DNA of 64,000 nt. Source: Flavobacteriaceae bacterium (GTDB taxonomy: Bacteria > Bacteroidota > Bacteroidia > Flavobacteriales > Flavobacteriaceae). The position numbers and the translations under genes are program-made. Position 1 is the stretch's first letter. Each line of letters opens with the position of its first letter. Positions 55,631 to 63,365 of this stretch are shown here, piece by piece. The notes under the pieces were generated by a model that was not told the origin of the DNA, searched no databases, and saw nothing but the letters and a program-made list of their open reading frames with translations. The stretch is taken from contig JAOZLL010000001.1 in NCBI GenBank assembly GCA_029934835.1, forward strand, positions 1 to 64,000, written 5' to 3'.

Positions 55631-56707
55631 TTATCTTTTGTCTTTCAATATTTCCTTAAACATGTTAAATATATTAGTGTCTAGTTTGTATTCACCAGTT
55701 TTAGTTCGTTCATATATTCCCCGATTTCCATTTGAGTTCCTGAAATTCCAATATGTCCAGTGAAGGTTTTTAGATTCAAAGTACTCAATGATTTCTCGAT
55801 TATAATCAACGTATCCATCTGCTAGAAAAGAAGCTCCAAATTGATCGACCCACACAGGAACATTATATTTTTCTCTAAATTCTAACGGCTTTATATAATA
55901 TGTTTCTAGGGTTTTTTTGTTTAGTTCAATAGATGGATAACCATAAGAAGCAATTCCTTTAACATATTTTTTTGGCCACAGCATATTGGCAGTATAAATA
56001 ATTTGATAATCCTTAAGGTAGTAGTCTTTAGTAAGATTTTTAGCTTTGTAATAATTCATTGGTCCAATTACATAAGGAATTTCTCCATTAGTGACAGTAG
56101 AAATTGTATCCGCCATTTTTTTGTAAAATTGTCCTAGCTGAGCATGGGTAACATTTCGCTTATACTTATCAAAACGGGGTTCAGCAAGAATTTCGAATGC
56201 ACCAATGTATGGAGTGTCTTTATAACGATTTGCAAGAAACAACCATAGTTCTATAAATTCTTTTTCCAATGTAGGTGTATTGAGAAAATGCCTTTCGTTG
56301 GCTCCACTACCTTGATCTGAGTTTACAAAAAGTATCGTCCAGATACCAGCTTTAGCATTCCAAGTTATTGTAGAATCTAGTTTTTTGAGGTACTCTGGCT
56401 TAATGTGTCCTGGAGCTGAACTATCTCTCGCATTGCTAATATTTGATGAATCACGTTTACCCCAGTAGTGCCACCTCAGACAAGTACGCATTACATTACC
56501 ACCTAATTGATTTTTGATGATAGAGGCATCTTCTTTTTTTACTTCTCCCCATCTACTATGATTAAATCCCCTTAATTTAATTAAGGAATCATTTTGATCG
56601 TATATGTTTTTTCCTTCAATATGTAACCTTGGTAATTGCCCATAAGTAGATATAATCGATGAGCAAATGATATAGCTCAGTATTCCAATTTTAAGTATTA
56701 ATTTCAT
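55631..56707 (-). CDS. GH5-like secreted protein with altered catalytic positions
   Basis: I start at ATG 56707 (MKLILKIGILSYIICSS), which gives a signal peptide and 358 residues. The longer frame from 56806 adds 33 residues without support. The fold looks like a GH5/clan A barrel: LIKLRGFNHSRWGEV, NVMRTCLRWHYWG, GAFEILAEPRF, PVWVDQFGASF and NLHWTYWNFRN. In canonical GH5 the fourth strand ends NEP and the seventh carries a Glu nucleophile (GEFG); here these read AEP and DQFG. The His of strand six appears as Asn (TANMLWP). It may be a non-catalytic binder or use another mechanism. Confidence 0.8.
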   Translation of the reverse strand: MKLILKIGILSYIICSSIISTYGQLPRLHIEGKNIYDQNDSLIKLRGFNHSRWGEVKKEDASIIKNQLGGNVMRTCLRWHYWGKRDSSNISNARDSSAPGHIKPEYLKKLDSTITWNAKAGIWTILFVNSDQGSGANERHFLNTPTLEKEFIELWLFLANRYKDTPYIGAFEILAEPRFDKYKRNVTHAQLGQFYKKMADTISTVTNGEIPYVIGPMNYYKAKNLTKDYYLKDYQIIYTANMLWPKKYVKGIASYGYPSIELNKKTLETYYIKPLEFREKYNVPVWVDQFGASFLADGYVDYNREIIEYFESKNLHWTYWNFRNSNGNRGIYERTKTGEYKLDTNIFNMFKEILKDKR

Positions 56708-56885
56708 AATAAAATTCTTATGGTGTACAACGTTAAGATAAAACTTTATTAAAATAAGCATTATCGCGTAATAAGCGAAGTTCGGTGAAAAAACCGAGAA
56801 AGTCAATAGTATAAATGATTAATAGAGCTTTTTTATATTTAAACATAGAAAAAATAGAGGTGTTTAGATGTATAGAATATTTAAA

Positions 56886-56893
56886 TAACTTTG
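56886..56893 (+). promoter_or_regulatory. -7 box of uvrC
   Basis: TAACTTTG followed by CGACTTGCG lies 19 bp before the chosen ATG (56913). The -33 region is T-rich without TTG. The predicted start near 56900 excludes the longer TTG-initiated frame from 56898. Confidence 0.55.
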
Positions 56894-56912
56894 CGACTTG
56901 CGAGAGATTACT

Positions 56913-58715
56913 ATGCCAAACTTAAGTTTACAAACCACTATAAAATCTTTACCACACCAACCAGGTGTGTATCAGTATTTTGATAAAGATGATAAAATCT
57001 TATATGTCGGTAAAGCAAAAGACATTAAAAAAAGGGTTTCCTCCTATTTTAATAAAACTCAAGAAAATGGTAAGACACGTGTTTTAGTTAAAAAAATAAG
57101 TAGTATCAAGCATATTGTTGTCAAAACAGAAACAGATGCCTTATTGCTTGAAAATAGTCTGATCAAAAAATTACAACCACGTTATAATATCATGCTTAAG
57201 GATGATAAAACCTATCCATGGATCTGTATAAAAAAAGAACGTTTCCCTCGTATATTTCTTACACGTAACGTCATCAAAGATGGCTCAGAATATTTTGGAC
57301 CTTATACGTCAGTTCGAACAGCAAGAGCTTTATTAGGATTGATAAAAGAGGTGTATCCGTTAAGAACCTGCAAGCATAATCTGAGTGCAGAAAATATTGC
57401 TGATAAAAAATATAAAATCTGTCTAGATTATCATATTGGCACCTGTAAAGGTGCATGTGAGGGTTTTCAAGAAGCAATTGATTATCAGAATGATATAGAT
57501 GAAATAAGACAAATTATCAAAGGGAATTTTAAAACAGCCATGCAGCAATTTGAAAAACTTATGCAGGGTTTTGCGGCTAAAATGGAGTTTGAAGAAGCGC
57601 AAAAAATTAAAGAGAAAATTGATCTACTTTCTAATTATCAAGTGAAATCAACGGTTGTAAATTCAAGTATATCTAATGTAGATGTATTTAGTGTCATTTC
57701 AGATGAAAGTTATGCCTATGTCAATTTTTTTAAGATAATGAATGGTGCTATTATCCAATCACACACTTCTGAAATAAAGAAAAAATTAGCTGAAACCGAT
57801 AAAGAGATCTTAGAGTTGAGCATTGTAGAAATACGCCAACGCTATCATTCACAATCCAATGAAATATATGTGCCTTTTTCAGTAGAAGTTGGTGAAGAAC
57901 TCAAAGTAACGATACCAAAAATTGGCGATAAAAAACATATTGTCGATCTATCTATACGTAATGCCAAATACTTCAGGCAAGAACGTTTTAAACAAGAAAA
58001 GATACTAGATCCTGAGCGTCATAGTAAACGAATTATGGCGCAGATGCAAAAAGATTTGCGTTTACCAAGACCACCTGTTCATATTGAATGTTTTGATAAT
58101 TCTAATATTCAAGGTACACATCCAGTTGCCGCTTGTGTGGTTTTTAAGAACGGAAAACCCAGTAAAAGAGAATACCGAAAATTCAACATAAAAACCGTTG
58201 AAGGTCCCGATGATTTTGCTTCGATGGAAGAAGTGGTCTTTCGGCGTTATAAACGTTTGGTAAATGAAGACCAAGACTTACCACAACTTATAGTCATCGA
58301 TGGTGGAAAAGGGCAATTGAGTTCTGCTTTAAAAAGTTTAGATATTTTAGGTTTGCGAGATAAGATAGCCATTATTGGCATTGCTAAACGCCTGGAGGAA
58401 ATTTATTATCCAGATGACCCGATACCATTATATTTAGACAAGTCATCTGAAACCTTAAAAATCATACAACAATTACGAAATGAAGCACACCGTTTTGGCA
58501 TCACTTTTCATAGACAAAAACGAAGTAAATCTGCTATTCAAACAGAATTAGAAGGAATTACAGGAATTGGTGAGCAAACCGTAGTTGCTTTACTCAAACA
58601 TTTTAAATCAGCAAAACGGGTTAGTGAAGTTTCTTTAAAAGACATGACAAAAATTATTGGGAAATCGAGAGCTGAAAAAATATTAAATTTTTATAAAATG
58701 CGAATTGATAAATAA
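56913..58715 (+). CDS. uvrC: Excinuclease ABC subunit C
   Basis: This 600-residue nuclease makes both incisions in nucleotide excision repair. The N-terminal GIY-YIG domain has PGVYQYFDKDDKILYVGKAK. A cysteine-containing region CLDYHIGTCKGACEGF follows, then a UVR motif (FEEAQKIKEKIDLL, about 225-240), the RNase H-like endonuclease part with HIECFDNSNIQGTHPVAACV and IVIDGGKGQL, and a C-terminal helix-hairpin-helix with ELEGITGIGEQTVVALLKHF. The ATG at 56913 is preferred over TTG at 56898 because of the promoter position. Confidence 0.97.
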   Translation: MPNLSLQTTIKSLPHQPGVYQYFDKDDKILYVGKAKDIKKRVSSYFNKTQENGKTRVLVKKISSIKHIVVKTETDALLLENSLIKKLQPRYNIMLKDDKTYPWICIKKERFPRIFLTRNVIKDGSEYFGPYTSVRTARALLGLIKEVYPLRTCKHNLSAENIADKKYKICLDYHIGTCKGACEGFQEAIDYQNDIDEIRQIIKGNFKTAMQQFEKLMQGFAAKMEFEEAQKIKEKIDLLSNYQVKSTVVNSSISNVDVFSVISDESYAYVNFFKIMNGAIIQSHTSEIKKKLAETDKEILELSIVEIRQRYHSQSNEIYVPFSVEVGEELKVTIPKIGDKKHIVDLSIRNAKYFRQERFKQEKILDPERHSKRIMAQMQKDLRLPRPPVHIECFDNSNIQGTHPVAACVVFKNGKPSKREYRKFNIKTVEGPDDFASMEEVVFRRYKRLVNEDQDLPQLIVIDGGKGQLSSALKSLDILGLRDKIAIIGIAKRLEEIYYPDDPIPLYLDKSSETLKIIQQLRNEAHRFGITFHRQKRSKSAIQTELEGITGIGEQTVVALLKHFKSAKRVSEVSLKDMTKIIGKSRAEKILNFYKMRIDK

Positions 58716-58900
58716 CATTTTTATTATATTTGAAATCTTTTAAACTACAATCATTATATTTTAGTGATGGAGTGGTATAAAAAAATTGTATTGAAATTTC
58801 TCTGTTTTTTGAAATATATTTTGTGTGGTGCTAACAATTGCATTACTGAATATAGATTTTAGAATAAAGAATTAAATAGTAACCTTGAAATAAATATAAA

Positions 58901-59314
58901 ATGAGAAAAATTAAAAATGTATTATTAATGGTTGTTCTGATTTTGGCAGTAACACTAACTTCTTGTGAAAAGGATAATGATTCATTAACAAAAACAGAAA
59001 TGATGACAGATGGTCTATGGATATTAGAGAAAACTCAAGTATATGAGAATGGGTCATTAGGAGAAACACAAATACATTCTGATTCTTCATTTAATTTTAA
59101 AACTAATTTTACTCTTGACGTTATTATTGAAGGTGTAGACCAAGGAACTTACGACTGGTATTTCAATGAAGAAGAAACTTCTATTTATATTGAGGGAAAT
59201 GGTATAGAGACCTTTCTTTATGACATTGATACCTTAACAAGTACAAATTTGGTGTTATCCGTAATAGTTACAGAATTAAATGTGGATTTTATTTTTACTT
59301 TTAGTCGTGACTAG
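58901..59314 (+). CDS. Small lipocalin-like lipoprotein
   Basis: This 137-residue protein has a lipoprotein signal (AVTLTSCEKD, Cys23). The mature part has a short beta-barrel pattern with MTDGLWILEKTQVYENG near the start and TYDWYFNEEETSIYI in the middle, as in lipocalin-like Bacteroidota lipoproteins. Its function is unknown. A hairpin terminator follows 25 bp after the stop. Confidence 0.8.
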   Translation: MRKIKNVLLMVVLILAVTLTSCEKDNDSLTKTEMMTDGLWILEKTQVYENGSLGETQIHSDSSFNFKTNFTLDVIIEGVDQGTYDWYFNEEETSIYIEGNGIETFLYDIDTLTSTNLVLSVIVTELNVDFIFTFSRD

Positions 59315-59339
59315 AACTTGTTTTAAAAAATTATAAGAA

Positions 59340-59379
59340 AAGTCGTTTAAAAAGTATTTTCTAGACGACTTCTTTTTTT
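59340..59379 (+). terminator. Terminator after the small lipoprotein gene
   Basis: Outer arms AAGTCGT (59340-59346) and ACGACTT (59365-59371), plus inner A/T pairs, are followed by a run of seven T. The last T-run base begins the -7 box of the next gene, so the terminator and promoter touch. Confidence 0.8.
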
Positions 59380-59386
59380 ATCTTTG
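59379..59386 (+). promoter_or_regulatory. -7 box of the arsenite exporter gene
   Basis: TATCTTTG lies 24 bp before the ATG at 59411, directly after the T-run of the preceding terminator. The -33 position falls in the terminator stem and shows no TTG. Confidence 0.5.
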
Positions 59387-59410
59387 TTTGTGTAAATAGA
59401 CCTTTTTTTA

Positions 59411-60439
59411 ATGAAATCTAGACTAAAACTACTCGATCGTTACCTCACACTTTGGATATTCCTCGCTATGGCAATAGGTGTTGGTTTAGGATACTTTTTT
59501 CCAAACATTTCAAATGTCACAGATTCATTATCTGTTGGAACAACTAACATTCCGTTAGCCATTGGATTGATACTGATGATGTATCCACCATTAGCAAAAG
59601 TAGATTACAAACTCTTGCCAAAAGCTTTTAAAGACACCAAGTTAATGAGCCTATCTTTGGTTTTAAATTGGATTATTGGACCGTTTTTAATGTTCTTTTT
59701 AGCCATCATTTTTCTACAAGATTATCCAGGATATATGGCTGGTGTTATTCTTATTGGTTTAGCCAGATGTATTGCTATGGTGATCGTATGGAATGATTTA
59801 GCAGGCGGTAGTAGAGAATATGGTGCGACCTTGATTGCTTTAAACAGTATTTTTCAAGTCCTTACTTATAGTTTTTATGCCTGGTTATTTATCACGGTTT
59901 TACCCAAATATTTTGGATTAGAAACCTACGAAGTAAACATTTCAATTACTGAAGTAGCAAAAAGTGTTTTAATTTATTTAGGAATTCCATTTTTGGCCGG
60001 TTTTTTAAGTCGAAAGTATTTAACCAAATTCAAAGGAGAAAACTGGTATAAAAGAAAATTTATTCCCTTTATTTCACCCATTACTTTAATAGCTCTATTA
60101 GCAACAATCGTATTAATGTTTAGCTTAAAAGGCGATATGATTTTAGAATTACCGATGGATGTAGTACGAATTGCCATTCCATTGGTTATTTATTTTATTA
60201 TCATGTTTTTGGTGAGTTTCTTTATCGGAAAATCAATGAATGTACCCTATGACAAAAATGCTTCAGTGGCTTTTACGGCTACAGGTAATAACTTTGAATT
60301 GGCCATTGCTGTTGCTATTGCTGTTTTTGGGATCAATTCACCTCAAGCTTTTACGGGTGTTATTGGTCCTTTGGTGGAAGTTCCTGTATTAATATTGTTG
60401 GTTAGTGTATCTTTGTATTTTAAAAAGAAGTTTTACTAG
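59411..60439 (+). CDS. Acr3-family arsenite efflux permease
   Basis: This 342-residue membrane protein has ten hydrophobic segments. Acr3 (bile/arsenite/riboflavin transporter family) motifs include [47 protein letters not shown] with the cysteine required for arsenite transport, and [20 protein letters not shown]. It exports As(III), the product of the arsenate reductase encoded next door. No ArsR-type regulator gene is in the vicinity. Confidence 0.93.
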   Translation: MKSRLKLLDRYLTLWIFLAMAIGVGLGYFFPNISNVTDSLSVGTTNIPLAIGLILMMYPPLAKVDYKLLPKAFKDTKLMSLSLVLNWIIGPFLMFFLAIIFLQDYPGYMAGVILIGLARCIAMVIVWNDLAGGSREYGATLIALNSIFQVLTYSFYAWLFITVLPKYFGLETYEVNISITEVAKSVLIYLGIPFLAGFLSRKYLTKFKGENWYKRKFIPFISPITLIALLATIVLMFSLKGDMILELPMDVVRIAIPLVIYFIIMFLVSFFIGKSMNVPYDKNASVAFTATGNNFELAIAVAIAVFGINSPQAFTGVIGPLVEVPVLILLVSVSLYFKKKFY

Positions 60440-60441
60440 TT

Positions 60442-60576
60442 TTTCACCGCTAAGGCGCAAAGACGCAAAATAATTTAAAAGGAAATATTTTGAATACGAA
60501 CCTCAAAAAAAAAGAAAATATACATTTAAACATCTAATTTAAAACAGCTTTGTGCCTTAGCGCCTTAGCGGTGAAA
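60442..60576. repeat. Inverted pair of CTTWGCGN leader repeats between the two arsenic genes
   Basis: The left arm (60442-60468) reads TTTCACCGCTAAGGCGCAAA then GACGCAA. The right arm (60548-60576) reads CTTTGTGCCTTAGCGCCTTA then GCGGTGAAA, ending 4 bp before the ATG of the ArsC-type gene. The arms are complementary over about 25 bp with a few mismatches, and enclose about 80 bp of A-rich DNA. Confidence 0.85.
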
Positions 60577-60580
60577 TAAA

Positions 60581-60997
60581 ATGAAAATCCTAATCCTCTG
60601 TACCGGAAACTCTTGTCGTAGCCAAATGGCTGAAGGCTTTTTAAAATCTTTTAGTGCTAATTTAGAAGTCTATTCTGCCGGAACAAATCCATCAGCTGAA
60701 GTACATCCAAGAGCTATTGAAGTAATGAAAGAAATTGGTGTAGATATCAGCAAGAGCAAACCAGAATCGGTAGATATCTTTATTAAAAAGTCATTTGATT
60801 ATGTCATAACCGTTTGTGGTGATGCCAAAGAAACTTGTCCTGTTTTTGAGGGAAAAGTCAAAAACCAATTGCATATAGGTTTTGATGATCCTGCTAATGC
60901 TACTGGAACAGAAGCCGAAATTTTAGCTGTTTTTAAACGTGTTCGTAATGAAATTCTAGTTGATTTCTTTGCTTTCTATCGTACAGAATTACAATAA
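60581..60997 (+). CDS. Arsenate reductase-type low-molecular-weight phosphatase
   Basis: This 138-residue protein is of the LMW tyrosine phosphatase fold used by thioredoxin-coupled ArsC enzymes. The N-terminal active-site loop is CTGNSCRSQMAEGF with the catalytic cysteine and arginine. YVITVCGDAKETCPVF carries two more cysteines (VCGD, TCPV) that fit the disulfide relay, followed by HIGFDDPANATG. Next to an arsenite exporter, reduction of arsenate is more likely than protein phosphatase activity. Confidence 0.9.
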   Translation: MKILILCTGNSCRSQMAEGFLKSFSANLEVYSAGTNPSAEVHPRAIEVMKEIGVDISKSKPESVDIFIKKSFDYVITVCGDAKETCPVFEGKVKNQLHIGFDDPANATGTEAEILAVFKRVRNEILVDFFAFYRTELQ

Positions 60998-61029
60998 AGT
61001 AAAATATCAATATTTTGATTTCCAATTTT

Positions 61030-61076
61030 TAACCACAGAGTTTCTCTGAGTTTTACACAGAGTCTCACAGATTGTT
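61030..61076. repeat. CACAGAG short repeats between convergent genes
   Basis: Copies of ACCACAGAG, CTCTGAG, CACAGAG and CTCACAG lie in the gap between the ArsC-type gene and trpS. They can pair weakly (CTCTG/CAGAG). This resembles widespread short intergenic repeats. Confidence 0.5.
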
Positions 61077-61090
61077 CGTTTGCTTCTTTT

Positions 61091-62059
61091 TTAATACCCA
61101 ATTTTACTTCGTACTCTTTTTAAAACATCGATTGCTACAATACGTGCCTTTTTTGCACCAATTTCTAAGGCATCATCAATCTCAGATTTGTTTTGTATAA
61201 AATAATGGTAGCGTTCTCTTATGATAGTATATTTTTTTATAATTAACTCATAAAAAGCTTGTTTTGCATGCCCATAACCATAGCCACCTTTCTCGTAATT
61301 TTTACGCATTTCGTCTGTTTGTTCGGGAGTTGCTAACAACTTATAGAGCGCAAAAAGATTACAGGTATCCGGATTTTTAGGATCCTCTAAAGGAGTACTA
61401 TCGGTTTGAATTTTCATTATTTGCTTGCGCAATTGTTTATCTGGCAAAAAGATATTGATGATATTTCCTTTAGATTTACTCATCTTTTCACCATCCGTTC
61501 CAGGAACATACATCGTGTCATCTTGTAATTTTGCTTGTGGTGGGACCAATACTTCACCAACTTTACTATTTACGCGATTGGCAACATCACGTGTGATCTC
61601 AAGATGTTGTAGCTGGTCTTTTCCAACAGGTACGATATCAGCATCATATAATAAAATATCAGCTGCCATCAACATCGGATAATTAAACAAACCGGCATTT
61701 ACATCGCTTAACCTATCTGCTTTATCCTTAAATGAATGGGCTAACGTTAATCTTTGGTAGGGAAAAAAACAACTTAAATACCACGCAAGCTCAGTTACTT
61801 CTGGAACATCACTTTGACGATAAAAAACAGATTTTGATATGTCTAATCCACAAGCTAACCAAGTAGCTGCTGTACTATAGGTGTTTTCTCGTAATGCATC
61901 TCCATCCTTTATTTGAGTTAAAGAATGCATATCAGCAATAAAGAGAAAAGAATCATTATTGGGCTCATTTGCCAATTTTACAGCTGGTATAATTGCACCT
62001 AATAAATTTCCTAAATGTGGTGTTCCTGTACTTTGTACACCTGTAAGTATTCTTGCCAT
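61091..62059 (-). CDS. trpS: Tryptophanyl-tRNA synthetase
   Basis: This 322-residue class I enzyme charges tRNA-Trp. The HIGH-type motif is TGTPHLGNLLGA and the KMSKS motif is intact in GEKMSKSKGN. MAADILLYDADIVPVGKDQ and HLEITRDVANRVN are typical of the family. A heptamer array precedes its start codon by about 7 bp. A minus-strand -7 box lies at 62153-62160. Confidence 0.96.
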   Translation of the reverse strand: MARILTGVQSTGTPHLGNLLGAIIPAVKLANEPNNDSFLFIADMHSLTQIKDGDALRENTYSTAATWLACGLDISKSVFYRQSDVPEVTELAWYLSCFFPYQRLTLAHSFKDKADRLSDVNAGLFNYPMLMAADILLYDADIVPVGKDQLQHLEITRDVANRVNSKVGEVLVPPQAKLQDDTMYVPGTDGEKMSKSKGNIINIFLPDKQLRKQIMKIQTDSTPLEDPKNPDTCNLFALYKLLATPEQTDEMRKNYEKGGYGYGHAKQAFYELIIKKYTIIRERYHYFIQNKSEIDDALEIGAKKARIVAIDVLKRVRSKIGY

Positions 62060-62066
62060 AAACTGG

Positions 62067-62094
62067 TTAAAAATTAAAAGTTAAAAGTTAAAAG
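62067..62094 (-). repeat. Heptamer array before trpS
   Basis: Units are TTAAAAA then TTAAAAG x3 on the plus strand, read as CTTTTAA with the gene. The array lies 8-35 bp before the trpS ATG, in the leader of the predicted transcript. Confidence 0.85.
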
Positions 62095-62152
62095 TTTGTG
62101 ATGAAACGTACATTTAACCAATAATCATGAGATTTTATCCCAAATAAAAAAA

Positions 62153-62160
62153 CAAAAATA
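62153..62160 (-). promoter_or_regulatory. -7 box of trpS
   Basis: Minus-strand TATTTTTG fits the consensus and would leave a leader of about 87 nt that includes the heptamer array. The -33 TTG is not at the standard spacing. Confidence 0.45.
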
Positions 62161-62184
62161 CAGTTTTGTATTCAAAAAGTTAGT

Positions 62185-62424
62185 TTATTTCTTTTTAAAC
62201 AATCCAACGATAAATAAAATAACTAAAGCTCCAATAAGACCTTGAGCTAAATCACCAACCATACCTTCAAATAAGGGTAAATTAAATTTAGTGAACAACC
62301 AGCCACCAACAAAACCACCAAAAATTCCTAAAAGAATATTTTTAAAGGCGCCAAAACCACCACCTTTCATAATTTTTCCTGCTAGAAAACCAGCTAATGC
62401 ACCAATTAATATTGTGTATAACAT
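62185..62424 (-). CDS. GlsB/YeaQ/YmgE-family membrane protein
   Basis: This 79-residue hydrophobic protein has about three membrane segments and glycine-rich motifs typical of transglycosylase-associated/YeaQ proteins: IGALAGFLAGKIMKGGGFG, NILLGIFGGFVGGWLF and GLIGALVILFIVGLFKKK. The family is linked to stress, but its mechanism is unclear. It lies between trpS and the divergent plsC-type gene. Confidence 0.9.
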   Translation of the reverse strand: MLYTILIGALAGFLAGKIMKGGGFGAFKNILLGIFGGFVGGWLFTKFNLPLFEGMVGDLAQGLIGALVILFIVGLFKKK

Positions 62425-62516
62425 AATTTATAAGATTTATTAAAAAGTAAAAATAGGAAAATATATTTACTCATTTTATCAAAAAAATAAATTTATGCTA
62501 AAACCGTACATTTTAG

Positions 62517-62524
62517 TACTTTTG
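62517..62524 (+). promoter_or_regulatory. -7 box of the PlsC-type gene, implying a leaderless mRNA
   Basis: TACTTTTG ends only 7 bp before the ATG at 62532. With the usual spacing to the start point, transcription would begin at or next to the start codon. No TTG is visible at the -33 position. Confidence 0.5.
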
Positions 62525-62531
62525 ACCCTTG

Positions 62532-63284
62532 ATGAAATTAATTAGATATCCACTAATACTTCTTTGGAGAATATGGTTTTATTTGGTTGTAGTACTAAGC
62601 TTAATACCTATACTTCCTGTAGTAATTGTCCTAACTTCAAAAGATAAATATTATCCTGCATTTTGTAAAATTGCCAATACTTGGGGTAAATTTATTCTGT
62701 TTGCTATGGGATTTAATACTGAGGTAACCTACGAAGAAAAGCTTACACAAGGCAAAAGCTATATGTTATCTGGCAATCATACTTCAATGATCGATATTAT
62801 GATGATGTTTGCTATTATGAAAGGAAACCCTTTTGTTTTTGTTGGAAAAGCAGAACTTGCCAAACTTCCAATTTTAGGTTACATATACAAAAGAACTATG
62901 ATTTTGGTAGATCGTAATAATTCAACAAGTAGAAAAGCTGTTTTTGAGCAAGCAAATAAACGTATTCAAGAAGGTCATAGTGTGTGTATTTTCCCCGAAG
63001 GAATGGTTCCGGCAGATGAAAGTTTGATACTGACAGATTTTAAAAGTGGTGCCTTTATTCTAGCCATTGAACACCAAATACCTATTGTTCCTATTAGTTT
63101 TTATGATAATAAAAAGCATTTTTCATATACCTTTTTTAGTGGAAAACCTGGTAAGTTACGGGTAAAATTTCATAAGCCAATTTCTACAAAAGGTATGAAT
63201 GTTGAAAAGCACAAAAGACCATTAAAAGAAATAGTCTACAAACTTCTTTATGACGATTTAGTAGCAGATTCAAAAATAATTTGA
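62532..63284 (+). CDS. plsC: 1-acyl-sn-glycerol-3-phosphate acyltransferase (PlsC family)
   Basis: This 250-residue membrane-associated enzyme acylates lysophosphatidic acid. An N-terminal hydrophobic segment (about 8-32) precedes the HX4D motif in GNHTSMIDIMMM and the substrate motif FPEGMVPADES. VGKAELAKLPILGYIYKRTM and IPIVPISFYDNKK are other family blocks. I use ATG 62532, because the alternative TTG one codon earlier would lie upstream of the predicted transcription start. Confidence 0.9.
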   Translation: MKLIRYPLILLWRIWFYLVVVLSLIPILPVVIVLTSKDKYYPAFCKIANTWGKFILFAMGFNTEVTYEEKLTQGKSYMLSGNHTSMIDIMMMFAIMKGNPFVFVGKAELAKLPILGYIYKRTMILVDRNNSTSRKAVFEQANKRIQEGHSVCIFPEGMVPADESLILTDFKSGAFILAIEHQIPIVPISFYDNKKHFSYTFFSGKPGKLRVKFHKPISTKGMNVEKHKRPLKEIVYKLLYDDLVADSKII

Positions 63285-63334
63285 TATTTGGTATTGATTT
63301 TGTTACTAACATCATGCGAATTCAATAAAAAAAC

Positions 63335-63342
63335 TATCTTTG
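63335..63342 (+). promoter_or_regulatory. -7 box of the last gene
   Basis: TATCTTTG lies 23 bp before the ATG at 63366. A -33 TTG is not visible at the correct distance. Confidence 0.5.
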
Positions 63343-63365
63343 AGTAACCCTAAAATTATTAAATC

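Noticed and set aside
58716-58900. Promoter for the small lipoprotein gene
   Set aside because: Candidate boxes (TATATTTTG, TAACCTTG) each deviate from TAnnTTTG by spacing or one base, and no -33 box supports them.
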